Assembly (NCBI GenBank): GCA_028703105.1
Contig: JAQVNN010000003.1
Span: forward strand, 17,457-61,882
Direction of reading: 5' to 3'
DNA from: Paludibacter sp.
Lineage (GTDB): Bacteria > Bacteroidota > Bacteroidia > Bacteroidales > Paludibacteraceae
DNA length: 44,426 nt
The notes beneath the pieces are model-generated. The model did no database searches. It saw only the letters and a program-made list of their open reading frames with translations, and had not been told where the DNA came from. Positions 7,944 to 15,764 of the stretch are shown here, in pieces (positions within the stretch are counted from its first letter, which is position 1; each line of letters starts with the position of its first letter). Made by a program: the position numbers and the translations under genes.

Positions 7944-9788
7944 ATGGATAAAAACAAAACAACCGAAATAGAAAGCGTGGTGATCCGGTTTTCCGGTGAC
8001 TCGGGAGATGGCATGCAGCTTACTGGCACTTTGTTTTCTAACTTATCGGCTATTTTAGGGAATGAAATATCTACTTTCCCTGATTTTCCTTCTGAAATCC
8101 GGGCTCCACAAGGGACATTGGGTGGCGTATCCGGTTTCCAGGTACATTTAGGTTCTGGAAAAGTTTATACACCGGGTGATGATGCAGATGTGATGGTGGC
8201 CATGAATCCGGCTGCACTGAAAGTAAATGCTAAGGACATCAAAAAGCATGGCGTCCTGATTTTTGATGCAGACTCTTTTAGCCAAAAAGATTTGGAAAAA
8301 GCAAATTTTACAACAGAAAATCCTTTTGAGGAGCTGGGACTTTCAGACACCATCCAATTAGTTCCAGTTCCACTCACATCGATTACACAAGAAAGCCTGA
8401 AGGATTTTGACCTGGATAGTAAATCCGTAACACGAAGTAAAAACATGTTTGCTCTTGGACTGATTTGCTGGCTTTTCAACCGGCCAATCGACCAGGCTAT
8501 CCATTTCCTGGAAAAAAAATTCAGAAAAAAACCGGATATTCTGCATGCCAACCTTAAAGTGCTGACCGATGGATTTAATTACGGAAATAATATTCATCTT
8601 GCATTATCGACCTATCTGGTTGATAAATCAGAAGAAACTCCAAAAGGAAAATATACAAGTATCAATGGGAATAAGGCTACTGCTCTGGGATTGATTGCCG
8701 CTTCAAAAAAAGCTGATCTTGAGCTTTTCCTGGGAAGTTACCCCATCACCCCTGCTTCGGATATTATGCATGAACTGGCACTCAGAAAAGACATGGGCGT
8801 GAAAGTGGTTCAGGCAGAAGATGAAATCGCCGGCATTACCACGGCGCTGGGAGCTTCTTTTGCGGGGGCTCTTGCTGCAACAAATACCTCCGGACCAGGA
8901 CTGGCACTGAAAACAGAGGCAATTGGATTGGCTGTGATGGCAGAATTGCCTATCGTCATTGTTGACGTCATGCGGGGCGGCCCTTCAACCGGTTTGCCTA
9001 CCAAAACAGAACAAACCGACCTGCTCCAGGCTCTTTATGGAAGAAACGGCGAAAGCCCGGTTGTCGTAATGGCAGCTTCTACTCCGGCAAACTGCTTCGA
9101 TTACGCTTATATGGCTTCCAAAATCGCGCTGGAACACATGACGCCGGTTATTTTACTTACGGATGGTTTCATTGGTAATGGTTCTTCACTATGGAAATTG
9201 CCCAGACTGGCTGAATTGCCCGGGATAAAACCAAATTATCCAAAAACAGGCATGGAAGGAATTAAAGTTACCGCCCGTGATCCAAAGACGAAAGCCCGCT
9301 ACTGGAGCATCCCGGGAACTCCCGGATTTGAACATCGCAACGGGGGACTGGAAAAAGATTACAATACCGGCGCTATTTCAACCGATCCACTCAATCATCA
9401 GCGCATGGTGGATATCCGTCAGGCCAAAATTGATTATATTTCCAATGTCATTCCTGATGTAGAGATTGAAGGAAATCCTGAAGCTGATTTGTTGATAATC
9501 GGATGGGGCTCTACACACGGACATTTGATTACTGCTGTGAACAACATCAATAAAACGGGAAAAAAAGTTGCCCTGGCTCATTTCAATTATATCAATCCGC
9601 TGCCTAAAAACACAGCAGAGGTGATTAAAAAGTTCAAAAAAGTGGTTGTTTGTGAATTGAACAGCGGACAGTTTGTTTCTTTCCTAAGGACCAAAGTTCC
9701 GGGAGAATACCTGCAATATAACAAAGTGCAGGGACAACCATTCTCTGCTTCCGAACTGGAAGAGCATATCAGTTCACTTTTAAAATAA
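7944..9788 (+). CDS. korA: 2-oxoacid:ferredoxin oxidoreductase, fused gamma-alpha subunit
   Basis: Large subunit of a CoA-dependent oxidoreductase, most likely 2-oxoglutarate:ferredoxin oxidoreductase, which makes succinyl-CoA or runs in the reductive direction. The 614-aa chain begins with a gamma domain (about 10-195; RFSGDSGDGMQLTG at 15-28, SEIRAPQGT near 50-58). The alpha (pyrimidine-binding) domain follows: GSYPITPASDIMHEL (264-278), AEDEIAGITTALGAS, TSGPGLALKTEA (315-326), and RGGPSTGLPTKTEQTD (344-359). The C-terminus has the transketolase-like domain II. korB follows after 6 nt, completing an alpha2beta2 two-gene enzyme. No delta ferredoxin subunit is present, as expected for this type. 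Substrate (2-oxoglutarate versus other 2-oxoacids) is inferred from family resemblance. Confidence 0.88.
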   Translation: MDKNKTTEIESVVIRFSGDSGDGMQLTGTLFSNLSAILGNEISTFPDFPSEIRAPQGTLGGVSGFQVHLGSGKVYTPGDDADVMVAMNPAALKVNAKDIKKHGVLIFDADSFSQKDLEKANFTTENPFEELGLSDTIQLVPVPLTSITQESLKDFDLDSKSVTRSKNMFALGLICWLFNRPIDQAIHFLEKKFRKKPDILHANLKVLTDGFNYGNNIHLALSTYLVDKSEETPKGKYTSINGNKATALGLIAASKKADLELFLGSYPITPASDIMHELALRKDMGVKVVQAEDEIAGITTALGASFAGALAATNTSGPGLALKTEAIGLAVMAELPIVIVDVMRGGPSTGLPTKTEQTDLLQALYGRNGESPVVVMAASTPANCFDYAYMASKIALEHMTPVILLTDGFIGNGSSLWKLPRLAELPGIKPNYPKTGMEGIKVTARDPKTKARYWSIPGTPGFEHRNGGLEKDYNTGAISTDPLNHQRMVDIRQAKIDYISNVIPDVEIEGNPEADLLIIGWGSTHGHLITAVNNINKTGKKVALAHFNYINPLPKNTAEVIKKFKKVVVCELNSGQFVSFLRTKVPGEYLQYNKVQGQPFSASELEEHISSLLK

Positions 9789-9794
9789 TACATC

Positions 9795-10823
9795 ATGGAA
9801 ACAATTCAGAAAAATCAGGAAATTCAATATACGGCCAAGGATTTTAAAAGCGACCAGTATGTGCGCTGGTGTCCTGCCTGTGGCGACTATGCCATCCTGT
9901 CCTCCCTGCAAAAAGTGATGGCGGAATTGGGCGTTTCGCCGACAAATACAGCTGTTATATCCGGTATCGGATGTTCTTCCCGTTTGCCTTATTACATCAG
10001 CGGATATGGATTTCATACCATCCATGGGCGTGGCGCTGCCATCGCAACGGGGGTAAAAGTGGCTAATCCCGGTCTGACAGTCTGGCAAATCACCGGCGAC
10101 GGAGACTGTTTGGCCATCGGAGGAAATCATTTTATTCACAGCGTACGTCGCAACATTGATATCAATGTACTGATTTTCAACAATCAAATCTACGGTTTAA
10201 CCAAAGGGCAATACTCTCCTACAACTAAAAAAGGGTATGTAACTAAATCATCTCCCTATGGCACAATAGAGCATCCTTTCCGCCCGGGAGAAATCACCAT
10301 CGGGGCAAGGGGAACTTTTTTCGGAAGAATCTTAGACGTGGATTTAAAATCATCGCAAATGACCATGATGGCTGCGGCAAAACATAAGGGTACTTCTGTG
10401 GTTGAATGTCTCGTAAACTGCATCATTTTTAATGATGGAGCACACGGATGGCTTTCGGAAAAAGCAACCCGTGAAGATAGAGTCATCGTGCTGGAACATG
10501 GAAAGAAAATGATATTTGGAAAAGACAGGAACAAAGGGCTGGTGCTGGATGGATTTAACCTGAAAGTGGTAACTATCGGAGAAAATGGCATCACTGAAAA
10601 CGACATTCTCACACACAATGCGCAGAACCCTGACCCAACTCTGCATCTAAAGCTGATTTACATGGAAGCTCCTGATTTCCCTGTTGCTCTCGGCATTATA
10701 CGAGATGTTCCTGCTGAAACCTACAACGATGCAGTTGTCAGCCAAATTGCTAAAGTACAAGAAAAATCAACCATCAAAACTTTCGATGACCTGATTGATT
10801 CTTTAGAACAGTGGGAGGTGTAG
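9795..10823 (+). CDS. korB: 2-oxoacid:ferredoxin oxidoreductase, beta subunit
   Basis: The TPP-binding subunit pairs with the upstream korA. In 342 aa it shows WCPACGDYAI (25-34; Cys26, Cys29), SGIGCSSRLPYY (Cys60), the TPP signature ITGDGDCLAIGG (99-110) ending in IFNNQIYGLTKGQYSPT (127-143), and VVECLVNC (203-209 region). The conserved cysteines can hold the single proximal [4Fe-4S] cluster; no ferredoxin-like extension is present. It is translated from an ATG 6 nt after korA, so expression is coupled. The last 50 nt overlap the 3' coding end of the convergent SUI1 gene, leaving no room for a conventional terminator. Confidence 0.9.
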   Translation: METIQKNQEIQYTAKDFKSDQYVRWCPACGDYAILSSLQKVMAELGVSPTNTAVISGIGCSSRLPYYISGYGFHTIHGRGAAIATGVKVANPGLTVWQITGDGDCLAIGGNHFIHSVRRNIDINVLIFNNQIYGLTKGQYSPTTKKGYVTKSSPYGTIEHPFRPGEITIGARGTFFGRILDVDLKSSQMTMMAAAKHKGTSVVECLVNCIIFNDGAHGWLSEKATREDRVIVLEHGKKMIFGKDRNKGLVLDGFNLKVVTIGENGITENDILTHNAQNPDPTLHLKLIYMEAPDFPVALGIIRDVPAETYNDAVVSQIAKVQEKSTIKTFDDLIDSLEQWEV

Positions 10824-11148
10824 GGAAGTTAATCCGCTTTACTTTATAGCCGAGGTCTGCTAAGATTTCGGCTATTTTTTCGCGGAAATCTCCCTGAATT
10901 AATATTTCTCCATCACGCGATGAACCTCCTGAGCTGCATTTTACCCTGAGTGTTTTTCCTAATTCTTTCAATTCGTCTTCTGTTCCTTCAAATTGAGAAA
11001 TGATGGTCGCCGGTTTCCCGTTACGCTTATCTAACTCAATCCGTAAAGGTTCCTGCTGTCGTTTGTTGATAGGCTCGTTCACAACAGGGACTTCTTCTCC
11101 TTCTGGTAAATCTTGTTTCAAGGCATTTAATTTATCTCTCCAGTCCAT
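10774..11148 (-). CDS. SUI1/eIF1-like translation factor (YciH family)
   Basis: A 124-aa protein whose C-terminal half is a SUI1 domain: LRIELDKRNGKPATIISQF, TLRVKCSSGGSSRDGEILIQGD, and a final helix IAEILADLGYKVKRI. Bacterial YciH proteins resemble eukaryotic eIF1 and are thought to influence start-site fidelity, but their role is poorly defined. The start is taken at ATG 11148 (MDWRDKLNALK); a longer frame would run deep into the upstream gene. It overlaps the trmH-like stop by 17 nt, implying translational coupling. A short tail after KVKRI (about 18 residues) is encoded within the 50-nt convergent overlap with korB and is not part of the core fold. Confidence 0.85.
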   Translation of the reverse strand: MDWRDKLNALKQDLPEGEEVPVVNEPINKRQQEPLRIELDKRNGKPATIISQFEGTEDELKELGKTLRVKCSSGGSSRDGEILIQGDFREKIAEILADLGYKVKRINFPTPPTVLKNQSGHRKF

Positions 11149-11674
11149 GATGTAATTTTTTAAATATTTCCCAAATGACAATGCCTCCCGCAACACTCAC
11201 GTTTAATGAGTGTTTAGTCCCAAACTGCGGGATCTCGATACACCCGTCACATTGATTAATTATCTTTTGTTGAACACCTTTAACCTCGTTTCCAAATACT
11301 ATCGCAATTTTCTGATTTGCTTTCAAAGTCAAGTCTGATAGCATTGTACTGCCCTCTGCTTGCTCTACAGCATATACCTTATAACCATCCGCTTTAAGAT
11401 GTTCAACTGCCTTACAGGTATCTTCAAAATAGGTCCATTGAACGGTATCCTCAGCTCCCAATGCTGTCTTGTGAATCTCAGGATGCGGAGGCGTTGAGGT
11501 GATACCACACAAGTATATCGCCTCAATCAAAAATGCGTCTCCGGTTCGAAATACGGACCCTACATTGTGCAAACTCCTGACATGATCCAACACAACCACT
11601 AACGGGGTTTTTGTTTCATGCTGAAATTCATCTGGGGTTAGGCGGTTTAATTCTGTTATTTTAAGTTTTCTCAT
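11132..11674 (-). CDS. TrmH/SpoU-family RNA 2'-O-methyltransferase
   Basis: A 180-aa SPOUT methyltransferase using SAM to methylate a ribose 2'-OH in tRNA or rRNA. Motif 1 is seen as VVLDHVRSLHNVGSVFRT, motif 2 as IAIVFGNEVKGVQQ, and motif 3 as IPQFGTKHSLNVSVAGGI, which together form the knotted cofactor pocket. It has only the catalytic domain, without an N-terminal substrate-binding domain, so the RNA target cannot be named. The start is set at ATG 11674 (MRKLKITELNRL); an in-frame ATG at 11695 touches the palindromic repeat and is less likely. It overlaps the SUI1-like gene start by 17 nt, forming a two-gene leftward RNA/translation unit. Confidence 0.85.
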   Translation of the reverse strand: MRKLKITELNRLTPDEFQHETKTPLVVVLDHVRSLHNVGSVFRTGDAFLIEAIYLCGITSTPPHPEIHKTALGAEDTVQWTYFEDTCKAVEHLKADGYKVYAVEQAEGSTMLSDLTLKANQKIAIVFGNEVKGVQQKIINQCDGCIEIPQFGTKHSLNVSVAGGIVIWEIFKKLHHGLER

Positions 11675-11693
11675 TGTTCGTTGTTTTTCTCTC

Positions 11694-11726
11694 ATACCTG
11701 TCAGGTTTTTAAAACCTGACAGGTAT
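11694..11726. repeat. Dispersed palindromic repeat, copy 2
   Basis: A perfect 16+1+16 palindrome, ATACCTGTCAGGTTTT-T-AAAACCTGACAGGTAT. It shares its CCTGTCAGG and CCTGACAGG cores with the element at 7872-7906 but in the reverse order. It lies between the S41 protease gene (ends 11739) and the trmH-like gene, so it could terminate the upstream transporter/protease operon. Confidence 0.85.
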
Positions 11727-11738
11727 CAAAATGATTGA

Positions 11739-12755
11739 TTATGGTCTTGTTAAAATATCTACAGCATATTCAATCAACGTATCCTTTCCCTTTACCACAT
11801 CTGCCAAATCAAGATCTACTTTGATATCAGGGTCTATCCCGAACTCGATGTGCTGCATTTTCCCGTCATACATAGGACTGGCAGAAAAACGCACCATCCA
11901 GCCATTGGGAAGCTCATTTGAAAGGGGTAACCCCCCTCCTCCTCCTGTTTTGTCTCCAATTATCAACGCCTGGGGGGCATCTTTCATCATACATACAAAC
12001 AAATTAGTGGCACTGTAGGATGCTCTGTTCGTCAGAATAATAACCGGTCGCCGCCACTGAATCTTTTTATTCGCTGTAGTTTTCATTGGAACAGGCTCGG
12101 AAAAATCCATATGCCCTGAACCTGTTTTATGCCGCAAATACATACTAACCGTATCTCTTTCAAAAAAATAAGATGCCAATCTGCCCGACAAATCAGCCGA
12201 ACCTCCCCCGTTATTTCGCACATCAATAATTAACCCGTTTTCACAAGACATGAAATACTGAAACAAATAACTTATATTGCGATCAGAAAAACTATCACCA
12301 AAACTTGAATAATAAACATAACCCACTTTCCCGTCTGCAATGCGTTGATACCGCAACCCGTTTACAACGCGATAATCATTCCCGAGATAACGATCTTCAT
12401 AAATCAAAGAAGTATTAAAATTAGCCGGATGGTCAGTAAACCAATTCCAGTAACGACTTCGATCGAATGCGGAATAGAGATTAACATGACCATCTTTTAA
12501 CTCTGCAAGCATATCCGCCATCGCGTAGAAAAAAGTTTCTTCATCTACTGTATCAGTAGCAAGACGAGACTCATAAACCGTACGTATTGAATCCCAATTT
12601 ATCTTTTTAACATCCAGATAGCAATAGCGTGTATCCACGATTTTCCATAGAGTTTCAAAATTTTCGCGATAGGTGTTTGCTGGATAAGGAAACTCCTCCA
12701 AACAGGAACTCAACCCAGCCAACATCATTACAAGTAAAAAATATTGTATTTTCAT
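11739..12755 (-). CDS. S41-family peptidase lipoprotein
   Basis: A 338-aa C-terminal-processing-type serine protease. A lipoprotein signal (MKIQYFLLVMMLAGLSSC, Cys18) puts it on a periplasm-facing membrane. The S41 core shows GLIIDVRNNGGGSADL (174-189), the nucleophile region LTNRASYSATN (241-251; Ser246 likely) and the lysine in IIGDKTGGGGG (265-275; Lys269). I see no PDZ domain, so it is the short, lipoprotein form common in Bacteroidota. The start at 12755 is chosen because it produces the lipobox; a longer frame begins at 12794 inside the upstream gene. It is third in a leftward group with an NSS transporter and an exported protein (19 nt gap). Its substrate is unknown. Confidence 0.85.
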   Translation of the reverse strand: MKIQYFLLVMMLAGLSSCLEEFPYPANTYRENFETLWKIVDTRYCYLDVKKINWDSIRTVYESRLATDTVDEETFFYAMADMLAELKDGHVNLYSAFDRSRYWNWFTDHPANFNTSLIYEDRYLGNDYRVVNGLRYQRIADGKVGYVYYSSFGDSFSDRNISYLFQYFMSCENGLIIDVRNNGGGSADLSGRLASYFFERDTVSMYLRHKTGSGHMDFSEPVPMKTTANKKIQWRRPVIILTNRASYSATNLFVCMMKDAPQALIIGDKTGGGGGLPLSNELPNGWMVRFSASPMYDGKMQHIEFGIDPDIKVDLDLADVVKGKDTLIEYAVDILTRP

Positions 12756-12774
12756 GATACGAAAATTTACAAAA

Positions 12775-13623
12775 TTAATATCCGGGACTGACAAAACTTT
12801 CAGGAACGGCCACCTTTCGACCGGAAAAACGAATCAGATCGTAGGTAATCCCTACAAAAAGAGAGAATTCATTAAAACTATACGGCAGCTCTCCGGCCTG
12901 ATAAGTTAACTGATGCATACGCGCACCAAATGACCAGGAAGAGTATTTAAACGGCACATCAATTGATATTTGCTGTTTCATACCTTGCTTATTATGCAAA
13001 GATGAAAAATGAATGGCTTCACCATAGGCTTTCGATGAATACATTTCATAATAACTTAAACCCGGGTATGGAACAAACATACAACCAACCAGTGGAAACT
13101 CGATGCTTGCACTAAATTTAAGCGTTCTTTTTCTCGTTGGATAAATATACCTTACACAAAGCATCGCGTTCAGGTCTGTTGCTAAATCCATGTTAAACGG
13201 ATTATTCACGTTCCTGGAGTTCATTTTATATGCAAAATCGAAATCAACATTAGCTCCCGCAAGTAATACGAAATTACTGAAATCACGGTATTCGTATAAC
13301 ATGCCCCAGGCAACATTTCCTCCAATGTAAGTTACGGATGCTGTCGATTGTGGATTGACTGTTAAAGCAGCTAATCCTGCTATCCTGCTATAAGAAGATA
13401 AAACAGGATTATGCGGGTTAAAATAACGGACATCAGTGTACTCCAACCTCATCCCGTAACCTGTATAGTTCAGGATCGACAAGTACGGATCTGCTAATTC
13501 TACGACAGAAGGGCCGACATAATGATGCACATTTGTAAGCGAGAATACTTCTTTATTATTTGTTTGCGCTTCAGAAAAGATAAACCCGCCAATAAGGCAA
13601 AAAGCAAGAACTGTTTTTTTCAT
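12775..13623 (-). CDS. Exported Bacteroidales protein of unknown function (DUF3316-like)
   Basis: A 282-aa protein with a clear signal peptide (MKKTVLAFCLIGGFIFSEAQ). The mature part alternates aromatic and polar residues and ends in FNEFSLFVGITYDLIRF, suggesting a small outer-membrane beta-barrel or barrel-like protein. Resemblance to the DUF3316 group is from memory and uncertain. The start at 13623 gives the signal peptide; the frame extends 8 codons further upstream. It lies 5 nt after the transporter gene and 19 nt before the S41 lipoprotein, in one operon, but this does not reveal the function. Confidence 0.55.
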   Translation of the reverse strand: MKKTVLAFCLIGGFIFSEAQTNNKEVFSLTNVHHYVGPSVVELADPYLSILNYTGYGMRLEYTDVRYFNPHNPVLSSYSRIAGLAALTVNPQSTASVTYIGGNVAWGMLYEYRDFSNFVLLAGANVDFDFAYKMNSRNVNNPFNMDLATDLNAMLCVRYIYPTRKRTLKFSASIEFPLVGCMFVPYPGLSYYEMYSSKAYGEAIHFSSLHNKQGMKQQISIDVPFKYSSWSFGARMHQLTYQAGELPYSFNEFSLFVGITYDLIRFSGRKVAVPESFVSPGY

Positions 13624-13628
13624 ACTAT

Positions 13629-14996
13629 TCAGGATAATCCGAGCCATCTGCCAAGACCCAGCTGATTTAAAATTACAAACAAAATTCCAATGGGAGTAAT
13701 GTACCTTACAAGAAAAATATATGCGTTGTAGTACTTTGTCGGGAACCGGCCATGCGTACTGATTTCATCTCTGATCTGTTTTCTGCTTAATACCCATCCC
13801 GTAAAAACAGAAATCATCAACCCTCCAATGGGCATAAGCACTTTTGAAGTCACATTATCAAACAAATCAAAGAAGCCCATGTTAAAAATTTTTACCTCTT
13901 TCCATACTCCAAAAGACAGAGACGCCAATACTCCCAAAAACAAAATAATGATTGTAACCCAAATAGTTGCCGTTAATCTTTTTATTTTGATTTCTTCAAC
14001 AAGATAGGCGACAACAACTTCCATCAGTGAAATTGCCGAAGTAAGTGCTGCTACACAAAGCAAGATAAAAAATAAGATCGACCATACATATCCACCGGGC
14101 ATCTGTGCAAAAACATTCGGAAGAGTGATAAATACGAGCTCCGGACCATATCCGGGGTTGATTCCCAAAGAAAATACAGCAGGAAAAATTGCAACAGCAG
14201 CCAACACTGCAATCAGAGTATCCATAAGTGATACTTCAACAACTGTATGAGACAAATGATTTTTCTTACTGATATACGACCCGTAGGTAATCATACAACC
14301 CATTCCCAGACTCAAAGAAAAAAAGGCTTGCCCCATGGCACTTAATATTACTCCTGAAGTTATTTTACTGAAATCAGGTTGAAAAAGGAATTTTAATCCG
14401 GCAACACCACCGGGAAGCGTAACTGCTCTTATCCCCAATGCAACAATAATAATAAAAAGCAAAGGCATCAGGAATTTCGTGCTTTTTTCAATGCCGTCTT
14501 TCACTCCCAACATAATTATTATTGCTGATATAATCATAAAAACGAAGAGCCAGATGAGTGGTCGCCAGGTATCGGTACAAAAATCCACAAATACCTGTGT
14601 CAAGGTAGCTGTATCCTTATTTACAAACTGATTGGCAACTGCCTGATAAATATATTCAAGTGTCCAGCCTGCAACAACAGCGTAAAATCCCATGATCAGG
14701 AAAGATGTTAATACTCCCATCACGCCAATCAACCACCATTTTCCTTTAGGAGCTAACTTTTTGAAAGATCCAACGGCATCACTTTGTCCCATACGGCCAA
14801 TAACAAACTCCGACAGCATCACCGGCATGCCTATTAACACAACGAAAACAAGGTATATGATTAAAAACGCGGCACCACCATACTGACCAAGCTCGTATGG
14901 AAAACGCCAGATATTCCCAAGCCCAACGGCAGATCCGGCCGCAGCAGCCACAACAGCCAGTTTACTACTAAAATTAATTCTTTGTCCTTTTGGCAT
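13629..14996 (-). CDS. Neurotransmitter:sodium symporter (NSS/SNF) family transporter
   Basis: A 455-aa inner-membrane protein with about 11 hydrophobic segments. The NSS/LeuT signature is at the N-terminus: FSSKLAVVAAAAGSAVGLG then NIWRFPYELGQYGG, giving the unwound TM1 and Na+ sites. Further landmarks are GMPVMLSEFVIGRMGQ and GQAFFSLSLGMGCMITYGSY (TM6 region). Bacterial members import amino acids with Na+; tryptophan and leucine are known examples, but the substrate cannot be told here. The start is ATG 14996, as the codon before is TTG. It is first of the leftward operon with the DUF3316-like and S41 genes. Confidence 0.9.
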   Translation of the reverse strand: MPKGQRINFSSKLAVVAAAAGSAVGLGNIWRFPYELGQYGGAAFLIIYLVFVVLIGMPVMLSEFVIGRMGQSDAVGSFKKLAPKGKWWLIGVMGVLTSFLIMGFYAVVAGWTLEYIYQAVANQFVNKDTATLTQVFVDFCTDTWRPLIWLFVFMIISAIIIMLGVKDGIEKSTKFLMPLLFIIIVALGIRAVTLPGGVAGLKFLFQPDFSKITSGVILSAMGQAFFSLSLGMGCMITYGSYISKKNHLSHTVVEVSLMDTLIAVLAAVAIFPAVFSLGINPGYGPELVFITLPNVFAQMPGGYVWSILFFILLCVAALTSAISLMEVVVAYLVEEIKIKRLTATIWVTIIILFLGVLASLSFGVWKEVKIFNMGFFDLFDNVTSKVLMPIGGLMISVFTGWVLSRKQIRDEISTHGRFPTKYYNAYIFLVRYITPIGILFVILNQLGLGRWLGLS

Positions 14997-15066
14997 CAAT
15001 TTTCATTCTTATCCCCAAAATCGGGGTATTTATAACATAATGAAAGTTCAAATCGCATAACGCCTA

Positions 15067-15074
15067 CAAAAATA
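15067..15074 (-). promoter_or_regulatory. Probable -7 element for the NSS transporter operon
   Basis: On the minus strand, TATTTTTG (15074 to 15067) matches TAnnTTTG, about 70 nt before the ATG at 14996. No well-spaced -33 element was found. Confidence 0.4.
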
Positions 15075-15150
15075 ACATTTTTTTATTATTGCTTACAAAA
15101 TGTAATCCATGAATTCCATCACTTTAACGAAAATTATTCATGAAAATAAT

Positions 15151-15158
15151 TATCTTTG
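15151..15158 (+). promoter_or_regulatory. Probable -7 element for the rdgB-porZ operon
   Basis: TATCTTTG matches TAnnTTTG 24 nt before the rdgB ATG. The -33 position has only a weak match. Confidence 0.5.
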
Positions 15159-15182
15159 CAGTTTGTTGATTTACATTAAGAT

Positions 15183-15764
15183 ATGAGAAAATTAGTTTTT
15201 GCAACAAACAACGCGCACAAATTAGATGAAGTAAAAAGTGTTTCGCGCGACAGCATCGCAATATTAAGTCTGAAAGAAATTAACTGCTTTGATGACATCC
15301 CCGAAACAGCTGACACACTGGAGGGCAATGCCTTGTTAAAAGCACAATACATCTACAATAAATATGGTTACGATTGCTTTGCCGACGACACCGGACTGGA
15401 GGTTGATGCGCTCGATGGGCGTCCGGGAGTATATTCTGCTCGCTATGCTGGTGACGAACAAGATGCCGTGAAAAACATGCAAAAATTGTTGTCGGAGCTG
15501 GATGGTGTTGAAAACCGGAAAGCACAGTTCAGAACTGTTGTTGCATTGATTGAAAGCGGGGAAATACGGTATTTTGAAGGAAAAATTACAGGAAAAATCA
15601 TCCGTGAACCGGCAGGAAAGACAGGATTCGGATACGACCCGATATTTATTCCGGATGGATTTTCACAAACTTTTGCAGAACTTGGCAGTGACCTGAAAAA
15701 TAAAATCAGTCATAGAGCGTTAGCTATAAATGAACTAAAAAAATATTTGAATCAATCCATATGA
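15183..15764 (+). CDS. rdgB: XTP/dITP diphosphatase (non-canonical purine NTP pyrophosphatase)
   Basis: HAM1/RdgB-family pyrophosphatase that hydrolyses dITP, XTP and ITP to monophosphates, keeping deaminated purines out of DNA and RNA. The 193-aa sequence has the N-terminal substrate loop [12 protein letters not shown] (6-17), [20 protein letters not shown] with the catalytic/metal Asp pair, [14 protein letters not shown], and a C-terminal [12 protein letters not shown]. The length is typical. Its TGA overlaps the porZ ATG (ATGA at 15761), so rdgB heads the porZ-glycosyltransferase operon and is translationally coupled to porZ. Confidence 0.95.
   Translation: MRKLVFATNNAHKLDEVKSVSRDSIAILSLKEINCFDDIPETADTLEGNALLKAQYIYNKYGYDCFADDTGLEVDALDGRPGVYSARYAGDEQDAVKNMQKLLSELDGVENRKAQFRTVVALIESGEIRYFEGKITGKIIREPAGKTGFGYDPIFIPDGFSQTFAELGSDLKNKISHRALAINELKKYLNQSI

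Noticed and set aside
15012-15026. Short CCCC...GGGG hairpin between the NSS transporter and rdgB genes
   Set aside because: Only four G-C pairs with a loose loop and no T run; too weak to call a terminator or operator.
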